Of a stretch of 64,000 bases of DNA, positions 49,457 to 59,853 are shown in pieces. The notes beneath the pieces are model-generated. The model was given only the letters and a program-made list of their open reading frames with translations. It made no database searches and was not told where the DNA came from. The DNA is from Glutamicibacter halophytocola (GTDB lineage Bacteria > Actinomycetota > Actinomycetes > Actinomycetales > Micrococcaceae): positions 3,038,001-3,102,000 of the forward strand of contig NZ_CP012750.1 of NCBI RefSeq assembly GCF_001302565.1, given 5' to 3'. Every line of letters begins with the position of its first letter. Position 1 is the stretch's first letter. A program made the translations under genes and the position numbers.

Positions 49457-50595
49457 CGTTCGCTCCGCCCTAATTCACGGGGACCCACGCTCGGGTCTTC
49501 CAATTGTTCAATGCTCGGTGTGATGCCTCGTGCGATCAGGCGCTTGACGGCCTTGGCCATGAGCCCGCCGTCGACCATGCTGGCGGCAACCAGCGTGCCG
49601 CCATGGTCCAGGCCAAACACCGTCTGGATCTTGCCTCGGCGATTGCGCCGAATGATCGTGGTGGCTGCCTGGCTGAACTCCCCCACCGTTTCCACATGCA
49701 TTTCGTGGCGGTCGGTCCAGAACCATGGCACCGAGCGCTGCACCGGTGCAGCCTTCATGATGGTGGCGGCGGCTTGGGCGGCATCTTCCATGGCCGCTTC
49801 CCAGTGCACCGCCCGGCGAGCGCCCTGCACGCGCGCCGCGTCGCCGATGGCCAGCACCTGCCGATGGCTGGGCGAACGCTGTTCGCCGTCCACCACGATG
49901 CCATCATCTATGCCCAGCCCGAGGGCGGCGGCCAACGAGGTTTCAGGCTGCACGCCGATGGCGCTGACGATCAGCTCGGCGTCCAGGCGTTCGCCATCAA
50001 CCACTGCGTGGTCTGCTTCGATGCTGGCCACGGCGCCGGTGATCGTCCTGATGCCGCGCTGGGCATGGTCCGCATGCAGCTGCTGGGCCAGGTCTTGGCC
50101 CAGGACCGAGGCCAGCGGCGCCTCGGTATTCGACACGAGGGTGACCTGCGCCCCGAGCATCTTGGCGGTGGAGGCGAATTCCGCCCCGATCAGTCCCGCT
50201 CCGATCACCAGGACTTGCAGGCCGAACATCGAGGAGTCCAGCACCTGCGCCAGCGCGGCGGCATCGGCCGCGGTGTGCAGGGTGCGGGCGTGCTGGGCGC
50301 CTGGGACCTGCAGCAGTACCGGGGTGGTGCCGGTGGCAAGGACTACCCAGTCATCTTCCGAGTCGGGAAGCGGCAGATCCTCTACCATTTCCGGCAAGAG
50401 GCTAATGCCGTGCTCGGCGTACCAGACAGCTGGGGCGAAGGGCTCGGCCTGCAGCGTTTTGCTCAGTGGCGGCCGGTCATAGGGCAAGCCCTGGGGGTCG
50501 CTGATGGTGACGGTTCCGGCGTAGTTGTGCCGCACCAGTTCCCTGGCCAGCGTATAGCCCGCGACTCCGCCGCCGATGATATGCACTGAAGACAT
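49453..50595 (-). CDS. FAD-dependent ferredoxin reductase (oxygenase-type)
   Basis: 380 residues. FAD motif IIGGGVAGYTLARELVRHNY at the N-terminus, PYDRPPLSK, the NAD(P)H loop VLVIGAGLIGAEFASTAKML near residue 125 and the flavin-contact AIGDAARVQGARRAVHWEAAMEDA: the order and motifs of reductases that serve Rieske dioxygenases or P450s. It directly follows the Rieske ferredoxin gene with no gap and should pass electrons to it. Confidence 0.87.
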   Translation of the reverse strand: MSSVHIIGGGVAGYTLARELVRHNYAGTVTISDPQGLPYDRPPLSKTLQAEPFAPAVWYAEHGISLLPEMVEDLPLPDSEDDWVVLATGTTPVLLQVPGAQHARTLHTAADAAALAQVLDSSMFGLQVLVIGAGLIGAEFASTAKMLGAQVTLVSNTEAPLASVLGQDLAQQLHADHAQRGIRTITGAVASIEADHAVVDGERLDAELIVSAIGVQPETSLAAALGLGIDDGIVVDGEQRSPSHRQVLAIGDAARVQGARRAVHWEAAMEDAAQAAATIMKAAPVQRSVPWFWTDRHEMHVETVGEFSQAATTIIRRNRRGKIQTVFGLDHGGTLVAASMVDGGLMAKAVKRLIARGITPSIEQLEDPSVGPRELGRSER

Positions 50596-50913
50596 TTAGA
50601 TGTCGAGCTCCAGGACACCGTCAACCACGTTTACGGTGTAGGTGCGCGCATCCACGGTGGCCGGCATGCACTGGACCCGCCCTGTTTTCAGGTCGAAGGT
50701 CGAGGAGTGGATGGGGCACTCCACCGAGCAGCCTTCAATCCAGCCGTCGGACAGCGAGGCGACCTCGTGGGTGCATTCGTCTTGCAGCGCATAGAAGTTG
50801 CCGTCTTCGGCATGGAAGATCGCAATGTCCTCGGCAGCTCCGCTATCGCTGGCGCTGACCAGCAGGGACTCTCCCTCGGGCACTAGATCCGTGGAACCGA
50901 CTCGGTAGCTCAA
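50596..50913 (-). CDS. Rieske [2Fe-2S] ferredoxin
   Basis: 105 residues. Ligands are Cys47-x-His49 and Cys66-x2-His69 in ECTHEVASLSDGW and VECPIHSSTFDLKTG, which coordinate a Rieske cluster in ferredoxins of oxygenase systems. The start is TTG (50911-50913) with a strong AAGGAG five bases upstream; there is no ATG. It heads the operon with the reductase, MFS and DedA genes. Confidence 0.9.
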   Translation of the reverse strand: MSYRVGSTDLVPEGESLLVSASDSGAAEDIAIFHAEDGNFYALQDECTHEVASLSDGWIEGCSVECPIHSSTFDLKTGRVQCMPATVDARTYTVNVVDGVLELDI

Positions 50914-50981
50914 GATAACTCCTTAACGCTTGACATCATCGTTCCTATCTTGTCATTGATCCACGCCCAGCGCATTGCCAG

Positions 50982-51899
50982 CTAGCTGGCGGAGACCAGC
51001 TGCCACAGCGGATGATCGCTGGTCAACGAGGCGAGGACCTGTGCCCCGTCCAGGCCGTTGCCAGCTGCGGGAACCAGTTCCAGGTCCGGGTCCAGCGCCT
51101 GCAGCCGGCGGGAAAACTCGCCACGCAGCAGGCCGTTGCGGAACACTCCGCCAATTGCGGCCACGCGGAACGGGCCATGGCCAGATGAGCCCACCCGTTG
51201 TGCTGCCGTCACTGCGCTGAAGGCCAGCTCATGGGCGGCGTCCTGGCTGATCTGCGCGGCCAGGGGGTCGTTTCCCGCGCAATCGGCGACCGCCTGGGCC
51301 AAAGATGCCACCTCGGAGACCGCATCGGGCGAGGACTGCAACTGGATATAGGCTTCGTCCAGGTCCGGCCATTTTTCCTGCACTGCGCGGCTCAAAAGGG
51401 TCTTGGCTCCCCTGCCGTCATGGGAGCGCATCACGGCGTCCAGAGCTCGGCGGCCAATCCAATACCCGCTGCCCGCGTCCCCCATAATATGGCCCCAGCC
51501 ATCGACCCGGGCCACCGAGTCGGCTCCCACGCCCAGGGTGACGACGCCGGTTCCGGCCGCGGTAACCACTCCGGGCCCGCTGCCAAGCGCACCGAGATAG
51601 GAGGTGAGCGAATCATGGGCGAGGATCACCCGCTGCACCCCGTCGACGCCCAGGGCATCGTGCAGCGCCCTGGCGTCATGCTGGGCGCGGGTGAGCCCCG
51701 AGAGCCCGACGGCGATGATCTGCGGGATGGTTCCGGTCTCCTCCATGGCGCGGTGCAGGGCGCCAGCGACCTGGGCGATCAGCGGCTCATCGGTGCGCAC
51801 CCCCGGGCTGCTGAGCTCGCGGCCGGTGCCGGCGCGATCCACTGCGCGGATCTTGATGCTTGTTTGGCCGCCGTCCAGCGCCATGATCGGCAATTGCAT
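50982..51899 (-). CDS. BadF/BadG/BcrA/BcrD-type kinase (N-acetylglucosamine-kinase-like)
   Basis: 305 residues of the ASKHA fold. IMALDGGQTSIKIRAVD is the phosphate-1 loop, and ILAHDSLTSYLGALGSGPGVVTAAGTGVV carries the catalytic Asp and phosphate-2 loop. GWGHIMGDAGSGYWIGRRAL is the GlcNAc-kinase-like signature. GGAG lies seven bases before ATG 51899. It is the last gene of the peptide-type ABC operon, hinting that the transported compound contains an amino sugar. Confidence 0.82.
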   Translation of the reverse strand: MQLPIMALDGGQTSIKIRAVDRAGTGRELSSPGVRTDEPLIAQVAGALHRAMEETGTIPQIIAVGLSGLTRAQHDARALHDALGVDGVQRVILAHDSLTSYLGALGSGPGVVTAAGTGVVTLGVGADSVARVDGWGHIMGDAGSGYWIGRRALDAVMRSHDGRGAKTLLSRAVQEKWPDLDEAYIQLQSSPDAVSEVASLAQAVADCAGNDPLAAQISQDAAHELAFSAVTAAQRVGSSGHGPFRVAAIGGVFRNGLLRGEFSRRLQALDPDLELVPAAGNGLDGAQVLASLTSDHPLWQLVSAS

Positions 51900-51986
51900 G
51901 CTCTCGCTCCGCATCGTTGTGGGCTCAGCCGGCGTGCCAACGGGATCGGGACCAGCTGCGGGATCCCAGAATATCGTTTCCCGCCG

Positions 51987-52706
51987 CTAGAACAGCAGCA
52001 GCCGGGCTATCAGCAGCACCGAGCCGACGATCGAGAAACCCAGTGCCAGCATCCGCTGCCGGGCGGCGTCGATGGAGCGGTTGAGCCACCCGGAGAGCAG
52101 GAAGCCGAGAATCACCGCGGGGCACATTGCGGCCAAGGTGATCAGCACCTCGGCGCGCACCTGGCCGGCGATGGCCAGCATGAGCACCGAAATGACGGAG
52201 CCAGCCAGGAAAAACGCGCTCAGCGTGCCGCGCACCCGGGCCGGTTCCTGGCCTTGGAGGACGATGGCCATCGGCGCGCCCCCGGCAGCTGTCGCGGTGC
52301 CCATGATCCCGGACAGCGCGCCGGCAGCCAGCAGCGACCGCCGATGCGCCACGGGCTTCCACCCGATGAACGATGCGGCAACAGCCGCGAGCACGCTCAG
52401 CGCCACGGCCCAGGTCAACATGTCCAGCGGCAGCATGACCACCAGCCAGGTCCCCATCAGGCTGCCCGGAATCCTTCCGGCCATGGCCCAGCCGGCGCCC
52501 CGGATATCGATGGCGGTCCTCTCCCGCACCACCGAGAGCAATCCGATCACCGCGCCAAGGCAGATGACAAAGGCCGGAAGCAGCGTGGGCTGCAGCATCC
52601 CCACCACCGGGGCCGCGACCAGGCCTGCGCCAAATCCAATGGATCCCTGCAGTCCGGCCGCGGCAAAGAGCGTCACCGCCAAGATCGCATACTCGGCGGG
52701 GGCCAC
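51987..52706 (-). CDS. TauE/SafE-family membrane protein (sulfite/organosulfonate exporter type)
   Basis: 239 residues with about eight membrane segments. GSIGFGAGLVAAPVVGML and the repeated LSGIMGTATAAGGAPMAIVL are the paired family motifs. It starts with GTG 52706 after GGAG. It directly follows dppF by one base. Members export sulfite, sulfoacetate or other anions; the cargo here is unknown. Confidence 0.84.
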   Translation of the reverse strand: MAPAEYAILAVTLFAAAGLQGSIGFGAGLVAAPVVGMLQPTLLPAFVICLGAVIGLLSVVRERTAIDIRGAGWAMAGRIPGSLMGTWLVVMLPLDMLTWAVALSVLAAVAASFIGWKPVAHRRSLLAAGALSGIMGTATAAGGAPMAIVLQGQEPARVRGTLSAFFLAGSVISVLMLAIAGQVRAEVLITLAAMCPAVILGFLLSGWLNRSIDAARQRMLALGFSIVGSVLLIARLLLF

Positions 52707-52707
52707 G

Positions 52708-53781
<1,074 letters not shown>

Positions 53782-53787
53782 GGTGGC

Positions 53788-54837
53788 TCAGGCTCCTTCG
53801 GGCATGGACGACGCAGGGTTCTGCGCCGAGGCAGCCAAGTCGTTCAGGGGGAAGTGGCAGGCGGCCTGCTGGCCCTGCCCGGTAGCCCGCAAGGCGGGGC
53901 GCTCGTCGCGGCAGATCTGGGCGGCCAGCGGGCAGCGTTCCTGGTAGACGCAGCCGGCGGGAATCTTGGACAGTTCCGGGGGCGAGCCGGGGATCGAGGA
54001 CAAGCCGCTGCCGCGATGGGCATCGGTGGGCACCGAATCGAGCAGGCCCCTGGTGTAGGGGTGGGTCGGGCTGGCGAAGACCTGGGCTACCGTGCCCTGT
54101 TCGACCACGGTGCCGGCATACATTACGCAGAGGTCATCAGCCTGTTCCGCCACCACCGCCAAGTCGTGGGTGATCAGCACCACCGCCATCTGCGCTTCCT
54201 TGCGCAAGGTGGCCAGCAGGTCCATGATCTGCGCCTGGACGGTCACGTCCAGGGCGGTGGTCGGCTCATCGGCGATCAGCAGCCGCGGCGAGAGCGCAAC
54301 GGCCATGGCGATCAGGATGCGCTGGCGCATGCCGCCGGAGAATTGGTGAGGGTAGGAGTTCACGCGGGTCTCGGGTTCCGGAATGCCCACCCGGCGCATC
54401 AGCTCGATGGCTTCGGCCTTGGCCTGCTTCTTGTTCAGGCCGCGGTGGATGCGGAACGCCTCGCCCAGCTGGGTGCCGATGGGGTAGACCGGGTTCAGCG
54501 CGGTCAGCGCGTCCTGGAACACCATGCCAAGGACCGGGCCGGCGACGGCGCGGCGCTGCTTCTCGCTCATCTGGTTCAGGTCCCGGCCTTCGAGGATCGC
54601 CTGCCCGCCGGCCACATGGGCCACCGAGTCCAGCAGCCCGGCCACGGCCTTGGCGGTCATGGACTTGCCGCAGCCCGACTCGCCCAGCAGGGCCAGGGTG
54701 CGTCCGGCCCGTGCGGTGAAGCCGACCTGGGAGACCACGCGCACCACGCCCTTGGGGGTGCGGATGTCCACGTCCAGGCCCGATACTTCCAGCACTGCTT
54801 GCGCGGTGGTGTTCTTCTCAATCGTTGACTGGCTCAT
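53788..54837 (-). CDS. Peptide/nickel-type ABC transporter, ATP-binding protein (DppD/OppD)
   Basis: 349 residues starting MSQSTIEKNT at 54837; the frame stays open far upstream but that part is antisense-like filler over dppC. Walker A GESGCGKSM, signature QFSGGMRQRILIAMAVALSP, Walker B LIADEPTTALD, and the C-terminal GCVYQERCPLAAQICRDERP. Its start overlaps the dppC stop by four bases. Confidence 0.92.
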   Translation of the reverse strand: MSQSTIEKNTTAQAVLEVSGLDVDIRTPKGVVRVVSQVGFTARAGRTLALLGESGCGKSMTAKAVAGLLDSVAHVAGGQAILEGRDLNQMSEKQRRAVAGPVLGMVFQDALTALNPVYPIGTQLGEAFRIHRGLNKKQAKAEAIELMRRVGIPEPETRVNSYPHQFSGGMRQRILIAMAVALSPRLLIADEPTTALDVTVQAQIMDLLATLRKEAQMAVVLITHDLAVVAEQADDLCVMYAGTVVEQGTVAQVFASPTHPYTRGLLDSVPTDAHRGSGLSSIPGSPPELSKIPAGCVYQERCPLAAQICRDERPALRATGQGQQAACHFPLNDLAASAQNPASSMPEGA

Positions 54838-55835
54838 GATCCCTGCCTCGCGTCCTTGATGCTGCTCTTCTTCATCGATTTCACTGCCTGCTTGTCCACC
54901 GTCAGGCGCCAGCGCTGGGCCGGATCGGTGGCAATGCGCATCCATGCGGCCAGCACGTTCGCTGCCACCGCGGTCAGCACGATCGCCAGGCCCGGCAGGA
55001 TCGACAGCCACCATGCGGTCTGCAGGTACTGGCGGCCCTGGGCGACCATCAGGCCCCAGGACACATCCGGCGGCTGGATCCCGATGCCCAGGAAGGAGAG
55101 CGAGGATTCGGCCAGCATCACGAAGCAGAATTCCAGCGTGGCCAGGGTCAGCAGGGTCGGAATGACCACCGGCACCACATGCCGGGCAATGATCGAGGCC
55201 GGCCTGGTGCCAAAGGTGCGGGCCGCGTCCACGAAGGTGCGCGACTGCAGCTCGGCCGACTCGGCCCGGGCGGTGCGCATGTAGATCGGGATGCGGGTAA
55301 TGGCCAGGATCAGCACGATATTCGCTGCCGACGGGGAGAAGACGAAGAGCACCACAACGGCCAGCAGCAAGGAGGGGAAGGACATGATGATGTCGGCGAT
55401 GCGCATCGAAATCGACTCGCGCCGCCCCCGGTGGTAGCCGGCCCACACGCCCCACAGCGAGCCGATGACCATGGCTGCCAGCACTGCCGGCACCGCCACC
55501 AGCAGCGTGGTGCGGGTGGCGACCACGATGCGGGCCAGCATCGAGCGGCCCAGCGCATCCGAGCCCAGGATGTACTCCCAGCCGTTGGCCGGGTCGAACG
55601 GGGCCCGGTTCATGAACATCAGGTCCTGCTTCACGGCAATGGAGCCCATCAGCATCGGGCCGAAAATGGCCACGAGGACAACAAAGGACAGGAAGAGTGC
55701 CGCGACGGTGGCGAACTTGTCGCGCAGCAGCATCTTGAACATGGACGGCTTGCCCGCCCGCAGCGCGCGCCGCGCCTCTGCCTTGGACGGCAGTGCGCTG
55801 CCGCTGGCAGCAGTGGTGGTGGTGGTTTCACTCAT
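54834..55835 (-). CDS. Peptide/nickel-type ABC transporter, permease (DppC type)
   Basis: 333 residues. A long cytoplasmic N-terminus precedes six membrane segments; YILGSDALGRSMLARIV and FVDAARTFGTRPASIIARHVVP (the ATPase-contact loop) are typical of DppC/OppC. It is translationally coupled to dppD and lies 20 bp after dppB. Confidence 0.92.
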   Translation of the reverse strand: MSETTTTTAASGSALPSKAEARRALRAGKPSMFKMLLRDKFATVAALFLSFVVLVAIFGPMLMGSIAVKQDLMFMNRAPFDPANGWEYILGSDALGRSMLARIVVATRTTLLVAVPAVLAAMVIGSLWGVWAGYHRGRRESISMRIADIIMSFPSLLLAVVVLFVFSPSAANIVLILAITRIPIYMRTARAESAELQSRTFVDAARTFGTRPASIIARHVVPVVIPTLLTLATLEFCFVMLAESSLSFLGIGIQPPDVSWGLMVAQGRQYLQTAWWLSILPGLAIVLTAVAANVLAAWMRIATDPAQRWRLTVDKQAVKSMKKSSIKDARQGS

Positions 55836-55855
55836 GGTCTGCTCCCCCTTTTCCG

Positions 55856-56881
55856 CTAGGCCCGCACCGGTGCCGCGACACCGGCCTGATCGTTGTCGTC
55901 GCTGTTATTGCCCGCAGTGGCAGCCTGCAGTTGTGCCCGGGCCGCACGGCGCCGGCGCCGGCCCGCCGACGGGCGAACCCGCGGGTCAAGCAGCGCATAC
56001 AGCACGTCGATGATGATGTTCAGGATGAAGATCGCCACCGCGGTGAGGAAGACGCAGGCCTGCAGCACCGCGAAGTCGCGCTGCAGGATCGAATCGATCA
56101 TCAGCTTGCCGATGCCCGGCCAGCCGAAGATCGACTCCACGACCACCGCGCCGTTGACCAGGCCCACGGTCAAGTCGCCGGCCACGGTCAGCGCCGGAGC
56201 CGCCGCGTTGCGCAGCGCATGCTGCCCGACCACCCGGTACTGGGTCGCGCCCTTGGCCCGCGCCAGCTTGATGTACGGCTCGGACAAGGCCGAGACCATC
56301 GCCCCGCGGATCACCTGCACCAGCGTGCCGAACGGGCGCATCACCAGCGTGGCAATGGGCAGCACCCATGCCCCGGCCCCGAGCACCCCCGAGGTCGGCA
56401 CCCAGCCCAGGGTGATCGCGAAGACCCAGATGCCCACGATCGCCAGCCAGAAGTCCGGGATCGAGGCGGCGATCATCGAGGCAAACGAGGCGATGCGATC
56501 CAGCACCCCGTTGGGCTTCAGCGCGGCGGCCGAGCCGACAATGACCGCCAGCAGGATGGCGATGACCATGGTGAACGCCGCCAGCTGCAGCGTGGCCGGG
56601 AAGGCGCGCAGCGCCATGAAGGCCGCATCCTCGCCGGTGCGCATCGAGGTGCCGAAATCCAGATGCAGGATCCCGCCGAAGTAATCGAGCATCTGTGCCC
56701 AGATCGGCTGGTCCAGGCCGTTGCGCGCCGCGAAATCGGCGCGCATCTGGTCCGTGGCATTCAGCGGAAGATACAGGGAGGATGGATCACCGGTCATGCG
56801 CGCCAGTGCGAAAACGCCGATGATCACGACAATCAGCGGAATCGCAGAGGAGATGATCCGCTTGCGAAGATAAGTCAGCAT
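55856..56881 (-). CDS. Peptide/nickel-type ABC transporter, permease (DppB type)
   Basis: 341 residues. The N-terminus LTYLRKRIISSAIPLIVVII, RNGLDQPIWAQMLDYFGGIL, and YIKLARAKGATQYRVVGQHALRNAAAP (ATPase-contact loop) are DppB/OppB signatures. The C-terminal tail (RRRRRAARAQLQAA) is basic and long for the family. It is 56 bp downstream of the binding-protein gene. Confidence 0.91.
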   Translation of the reverse strand: MLTYLRKRIISSAIPLIVVIIGVFALARMTGDPSSLYLPLNATDQMRADFAARNGLDQPIWAQMLDYFGGILHLDFGTSMRTGEDAAFMALRAFPATLQLAAFTMVIAILLAVIVGSAAALKPNGVLDRIASFASMIAASIPDFWLAIVGIWVFAITLGWVPTSGVLGAGAWVLPIATLVMRPFGTLVQVIRGAMVSALSEPYIKLARAKGATQYRVVGQHALRNAAAPALTVAGDLTVGLVNGAVVVESIFGWPGIGKLMIDSILQRDFAVLQACVFLTAVAIFILNIIIDVLYALLDPRVRPSAGRRRRRAARAQLQAATAGNNSDDNDQAGVAAPVRA

Positions 56882-56937
56882 GGAACTACGGGCTTTCCCT
56901 AGGTGTGGTGGTCATACCGGCTCAGCAGCAGCTGCTG

Positions 56938-58527
56938 CTAGCTGGCAGGGGTGGCTTCGGCCAGGCGCAGCTCGTCGCCCGAGGAGGAGTTCGGCTCGTA
57001 GCTCACCGACTTCGAGATGCCCAGCATGCCGGTCTGGTGGCTGATGTGCGCGAACTGGACCAGCTTCTCGTTCTGGTACTTGAAGACCTCCTCGAAGTCC
57101 TTCTGCCGATCCTCGCCAGTAGCCTGGTCGGCCTTGGCGATCAGCTTGTCCATTTCCTCGTTGCCGAAGGCGGACTGGGCTCCCTTGGTGGTCATGTACT
57201 GGTCTACGGTGAAGGCCGCGTCGCCGGCCTGGTTGCCGTGCTGGATCATGACCATCAGGGCGTTATCGGATTCTGGGAACGGGCGCACCTGGTATTTGAG
57301 CTGCTGGCTGGTTTCCAGCATCTTCAGATCCACTTTCAGCCCGATGTCGCTCAGGTTCTGCTGGATCACCTGGGAGAGCTCCTGGATGCGCGGGAACTGT
57401 GCGGTGCGGACCACGAATTCGATCGGCGCGGAGGTGTCCACGCCATCTGCCTTGGCTTCTTCCACCAGGGCCTTGGCCTTGTCCAGGTCGTATGGCCAGA
57501 TCTGCAGGCTGCCGTTGTGGCCCACCACGCCTTCCGGAACCAGCTGGGCGGCCGGCTTGTCACGGCCGCCGTACAGCGACTTGGTGATGGTTTCCTGGTC
57601 AATGGCGTAATTCACGGCCTGGCGGATGCGGATGTCGTTCAGCGGAGCGGCATTGTCATGCATGCGCAGGGCCACGGTCTCATTGTTCGGGTAGGCGACG
57701 CCCAATTCGCCGATGTTGTCCTCCGGGCTCAGGCCGGTGGCGATGTCTGCTTCGCCGGCGGTGACCATCGAGGCCCGCACGCTGGCTTCCGAGCGCCACT
57801 GGTAGTTGGCCTTCTTGAAGGCCGGCTGCTCGCCCCAGTAGTCGGCGAATGCCGAGACGTCGATGGACTGGCCGGCCGTCCACTGATCCAGCTGGTAAGG
57901 GCCGGTGCCGATGGGCTCGCGGACCTTCTCGGTGGCGGAGGTCTCGGCTGGAACCACTTCCAGGAAGGACAGCCGCAGCGGGAGGATCGGGTCCTTCTTC
58001 TTGGACTTGACCGACAGGGTGTAGTCGTCGACCACCTTGGCGTCCAGGTCGTCATCGCCGAAGACGTAGCCCTCGACATCGCAGCCGATCTTGGAGTTCA
58101 CCGCGCGGTCGATGGTGGCCTTGGCATCCTCGGCTGTGAAGTCCGATCCGTCGTGGAACTTCACGCCCTCGCGCAGCTTCAGGGTGAAGGTCTGGTCGTC
58201 ATCGCTGCTCCACTCGGTGGCCAGCTTCGGCTCCAGCTCGCCCGAGGTCGGGTTGCGCTCGATCAGCGGCTCGGTGATGGTGGATCGGTCCACGATGCCG
58301 GTGGAGGTCAGGTTGGCGTCGCAGGCTTCGAGCGTCGGTGGCTCCTGCTGCAGGACTACGCGCAGGGTGTCGCCGGCCGCTGCCGGGGCGCCGCTGCCGC
58401 CACCGGCTTCCCCGGAGTTGGCCACCGAGCAGCCGGACAGCGCGCTGGTGCCCAGCAGTGCGCCTGCTGCCACTGCCAGGGAAAGCTTGCGGGCCCGGCT
58501 CGAAATGCGTTGTGCGTTGAACATCAT
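56938..58527 (-). CDS. Peptide-type ABC transporter, substrate-binding lipoprotein (SBP family 5)
   Basis: 529 residues. The signal peptide ends in the lipobox SALSGCS, followed by a family-5 solute-binding domain: TLRVVLQQEPPTLEACDANL, LATEWSSDDDQTFTLKLREGVKFHDG and AVNYAIDQETI. Family-5 proteins bind peptides but also nickel, heme, murein or chito-oligosaccharides. With a BadF-type kinase in the operon, a sugar-containing ligand is possible. AAGGA lies four to five bases before ATG 58527. Confidence 0.9.
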   Translation of the reverse strand: MMFNAQRISSRARKLSLAVAAGALLGTSALSGCSVANSGEAGGGSGAPAAAGDTLRVVLQQEPPTLEACDANLTSTGIVDRSTITEPLIERNPTSGELEPKLATEWSSDDDQTFTLKLREGVKFHDGSDFTAEDAKATIDRAVNSKIGCDVEGYVFGDDDLDAKVVDDYTLSVKSKKKDPILPLRLSFLEVVPAETSATEKVREPIGTGPYQLDQWTAGQSIDVSAFADYWGEQPAFKKANYQWRSEASVRASMVTAGEADIATGLSPEDNIGELGVAYPNNETVALRMHDNAAPLNDIRIRQAVNYAIDQETITKSLYGGRDKPAAQLVPEGVVGHNGSLQIWPYDLDKAKALVEEAKADGVDTSAPIEFVVRTAQFPRIQELSQVIQQNLSDIGLKVDLKMLETSQQLKYQVRPFPESDNALMVMIQHGNQAGDAAFTVDQYMTTKGAQSAFGNEEMDKLIAKADQATGEDRQKDFEEVFKYQNEKLVQFAHISHQTGMLGISKSVSYEPNSSSGDELRLAEATPAS

Positions 58528-58547
58528 TGTTTCCTTCGAGTTGCGAG

Positions 58548-58574
58548 TGTGATCGGCAGCTGGATGTGATCGGC
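58548..58574. repeat. Direct repeat upstream of the ABC operon
   Basis: TGTGATCGGC occurs at 58548-58557 and 58565-58574, starting 17 bp apart, just upstream of the binding-protein gene. It may be a regulator site; no dyad within each copy. Confidence 0.35.
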
Positions 58575-58799
58575 GCCACCTTGCCTGTCCCACAAATATT
58601 CAGCCCGCCCAATGGCCGGGTCAAGGCGTTGGGGCCGGTGCAGGCGGCAGCCATCGCGGCATGGCATCCACAGCGAGATGTGAAGCGCCTGTGACTTTCC
58701 CTACATTAGGCACCAGAATGGGAACCAATGCTGAAGGGGTATTGATCTATGCAATCTGCATGTTGGACGGCATCAGTGAGTTCTCCCTACGATGCAGGT

Positions 58800-59762
58800 A
58801 TGAGCTACGAGAACCCCATTACCGGAGACCAGATCCTGCGCGTCGGACCGGTCAACCCAGCAGTTGCCGCCATCCTGGCCGACGAATTCCAGGCCACCGT
58901 GCTGCCCGGAGCCGAAGAACGCAATGCCTGGCTGGAGGAACACGGCACAAGAATCCGCGTGGCGGTCTGCTCCGGCAAGATCGGAGTGGACAGCGATTTG
59001 ATGAAGCAGCTGCCGAACCTCGAAGCGATCGTGAACTTCGGCGTGGGCTATGACGCCACCGACTTCGGCCAGGCCGCCCAGCGCGGCATTCTCCTGAGCA
59101 ACACCCCGGATGTGCTGACCGACTGCGTTGCCGACACCGCCATGGGCCTGTACCTCGACACCCTGCGCGGGCTGAGCGCCGCAGAGCGTTTTGTGCGTGC
59201 CGGCACCTGGGCCAGCGGCCAGAACTTCCCTTTGGCCACCCGCGCCACCGGCCGCAAGGTCGGCATCCTGGGCCTGGGCCGCATCGGCCAGGCGATTGCC
59301 GATCGGCTTGAGGGCTTCAAGACGGAAATCCACTACCACTCCCGCAGCCAGAAGGAGGGTGCCGCATACCAGTACCACGCTTCGGCGAAGGAGCTGGCCG
59401 AAGCAGTGGACGTGCTGATCGTCGCCGCGGCCGGCGGCCCGGATTCTGCCAACCTGGTTGATGCCAGCGTCCTGGCGGCCCTGGGCGAAAACGGCTTCAT
59501 CATCAACATCGCCCGCGGCTCGGTCATCGACGAGGCTGCCCTGGTCACGGCCTTGCAGCAGAAAACCATTGCCGGCGCCGGCCTGGATGTCTTCGCAAGG
59601 GAACCGCATGTACCGTCCCAGCTGCTGGAGCTGGATAATGTGGTGCTGCTGCCGCATCTGGGCTCGGGCACCGTGGAAACACGGGCCGACATGACCTCGC
59701 TGACCATCGAGAACCTGCGCTCCTACTTGAAGGACCGTGCGCTGATCACCCCGATTTCCTGA
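58800..59762 (+). CDS. D-2-hydroxyacid dehydrogenase (glyoxylate/hydroxypyruvate reductase-like)
   Basis: 320 residues. NAD(P)-binding loop VGILGLGRIGQAIADRL; catalytic residues fit the family: Arg in INIARGSVIDE, Glu in GLDVFAREPHVPSQL and His in LLPHLGSGTVE. LPNLEAIVNFGVGYDATD is the substrate-loop region. It probably reduces a 2-oxo acid such as glyoxylate or hydroxypyruvate. The ATG at 58800 gives the family length. It is divergent from the ABC operon with a 272-bp gap that contains a small dyad, ATGCA-ATC-TGCAT (58749-58761). Confidence 0.88.
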   Translation: MSYENPITGDQILRVGPVNPAVAAILADEFQATVLPGAEERNAWLEEHGTRIRVAVCSGKIGVDSDLMKQLPNLEAIVNFGVGYDATDFGQAAQRGILLSNTPDVLTDCVADTAMGLYLDTLRGLSAAERFVRAGTWASGQNFPLATRATGRKVGILGLGRIGQAIADRLEGFKTEIHYHSRSQKEGAAYQYHASAKELAEAVDVLIVAAAGGPDSANLVDASVLAALGENGFIINIARGSVIDEAALVTALQQKTIAGAGLDVFAREPHVPSQLLELDNVVLLPHLGSGTVETRADMTSLTIENLRSYLKDRALITPIS

Positions 59763-59788
59763 TCTGCCAGGAATTCGCGGAACCCCGC

Positions 59789-59833
59789 AACGCCGCTTGA
59801 CCCGTCCCTTGCCCGGATGGGTCCAGCGGCGTT
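59789..59833. terminator. Hairpin between the dehydrogenase and mqo
   Basis: AACGCCGCT (59789-59797) pairs with AGCGGCGTT (59825-59833), and GACCC (59799-59803) with GGGTC (59819-59823). The two convergent genes can both use it. Confidence 0.75.
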
Positions 59834-59853
59834 CTCGCGGGATGGAGCCGGGC

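Noticed and set aside
54838..55455. Upstream extension of the dppD frame
   Set aside because: The extension lies over dppC in another frame and is Arg/Gly/Pro/His-rich; the ATG at 54837 gives the normal DppD N-terminus.
56905..58569. 554-codon forward frame opposite the solute-binding protein gene
   Set aside because: Antisense to a clear lipoprotein gene with signal peptide and family-5 motifs; no ribosome binding site or protein motif of its own.
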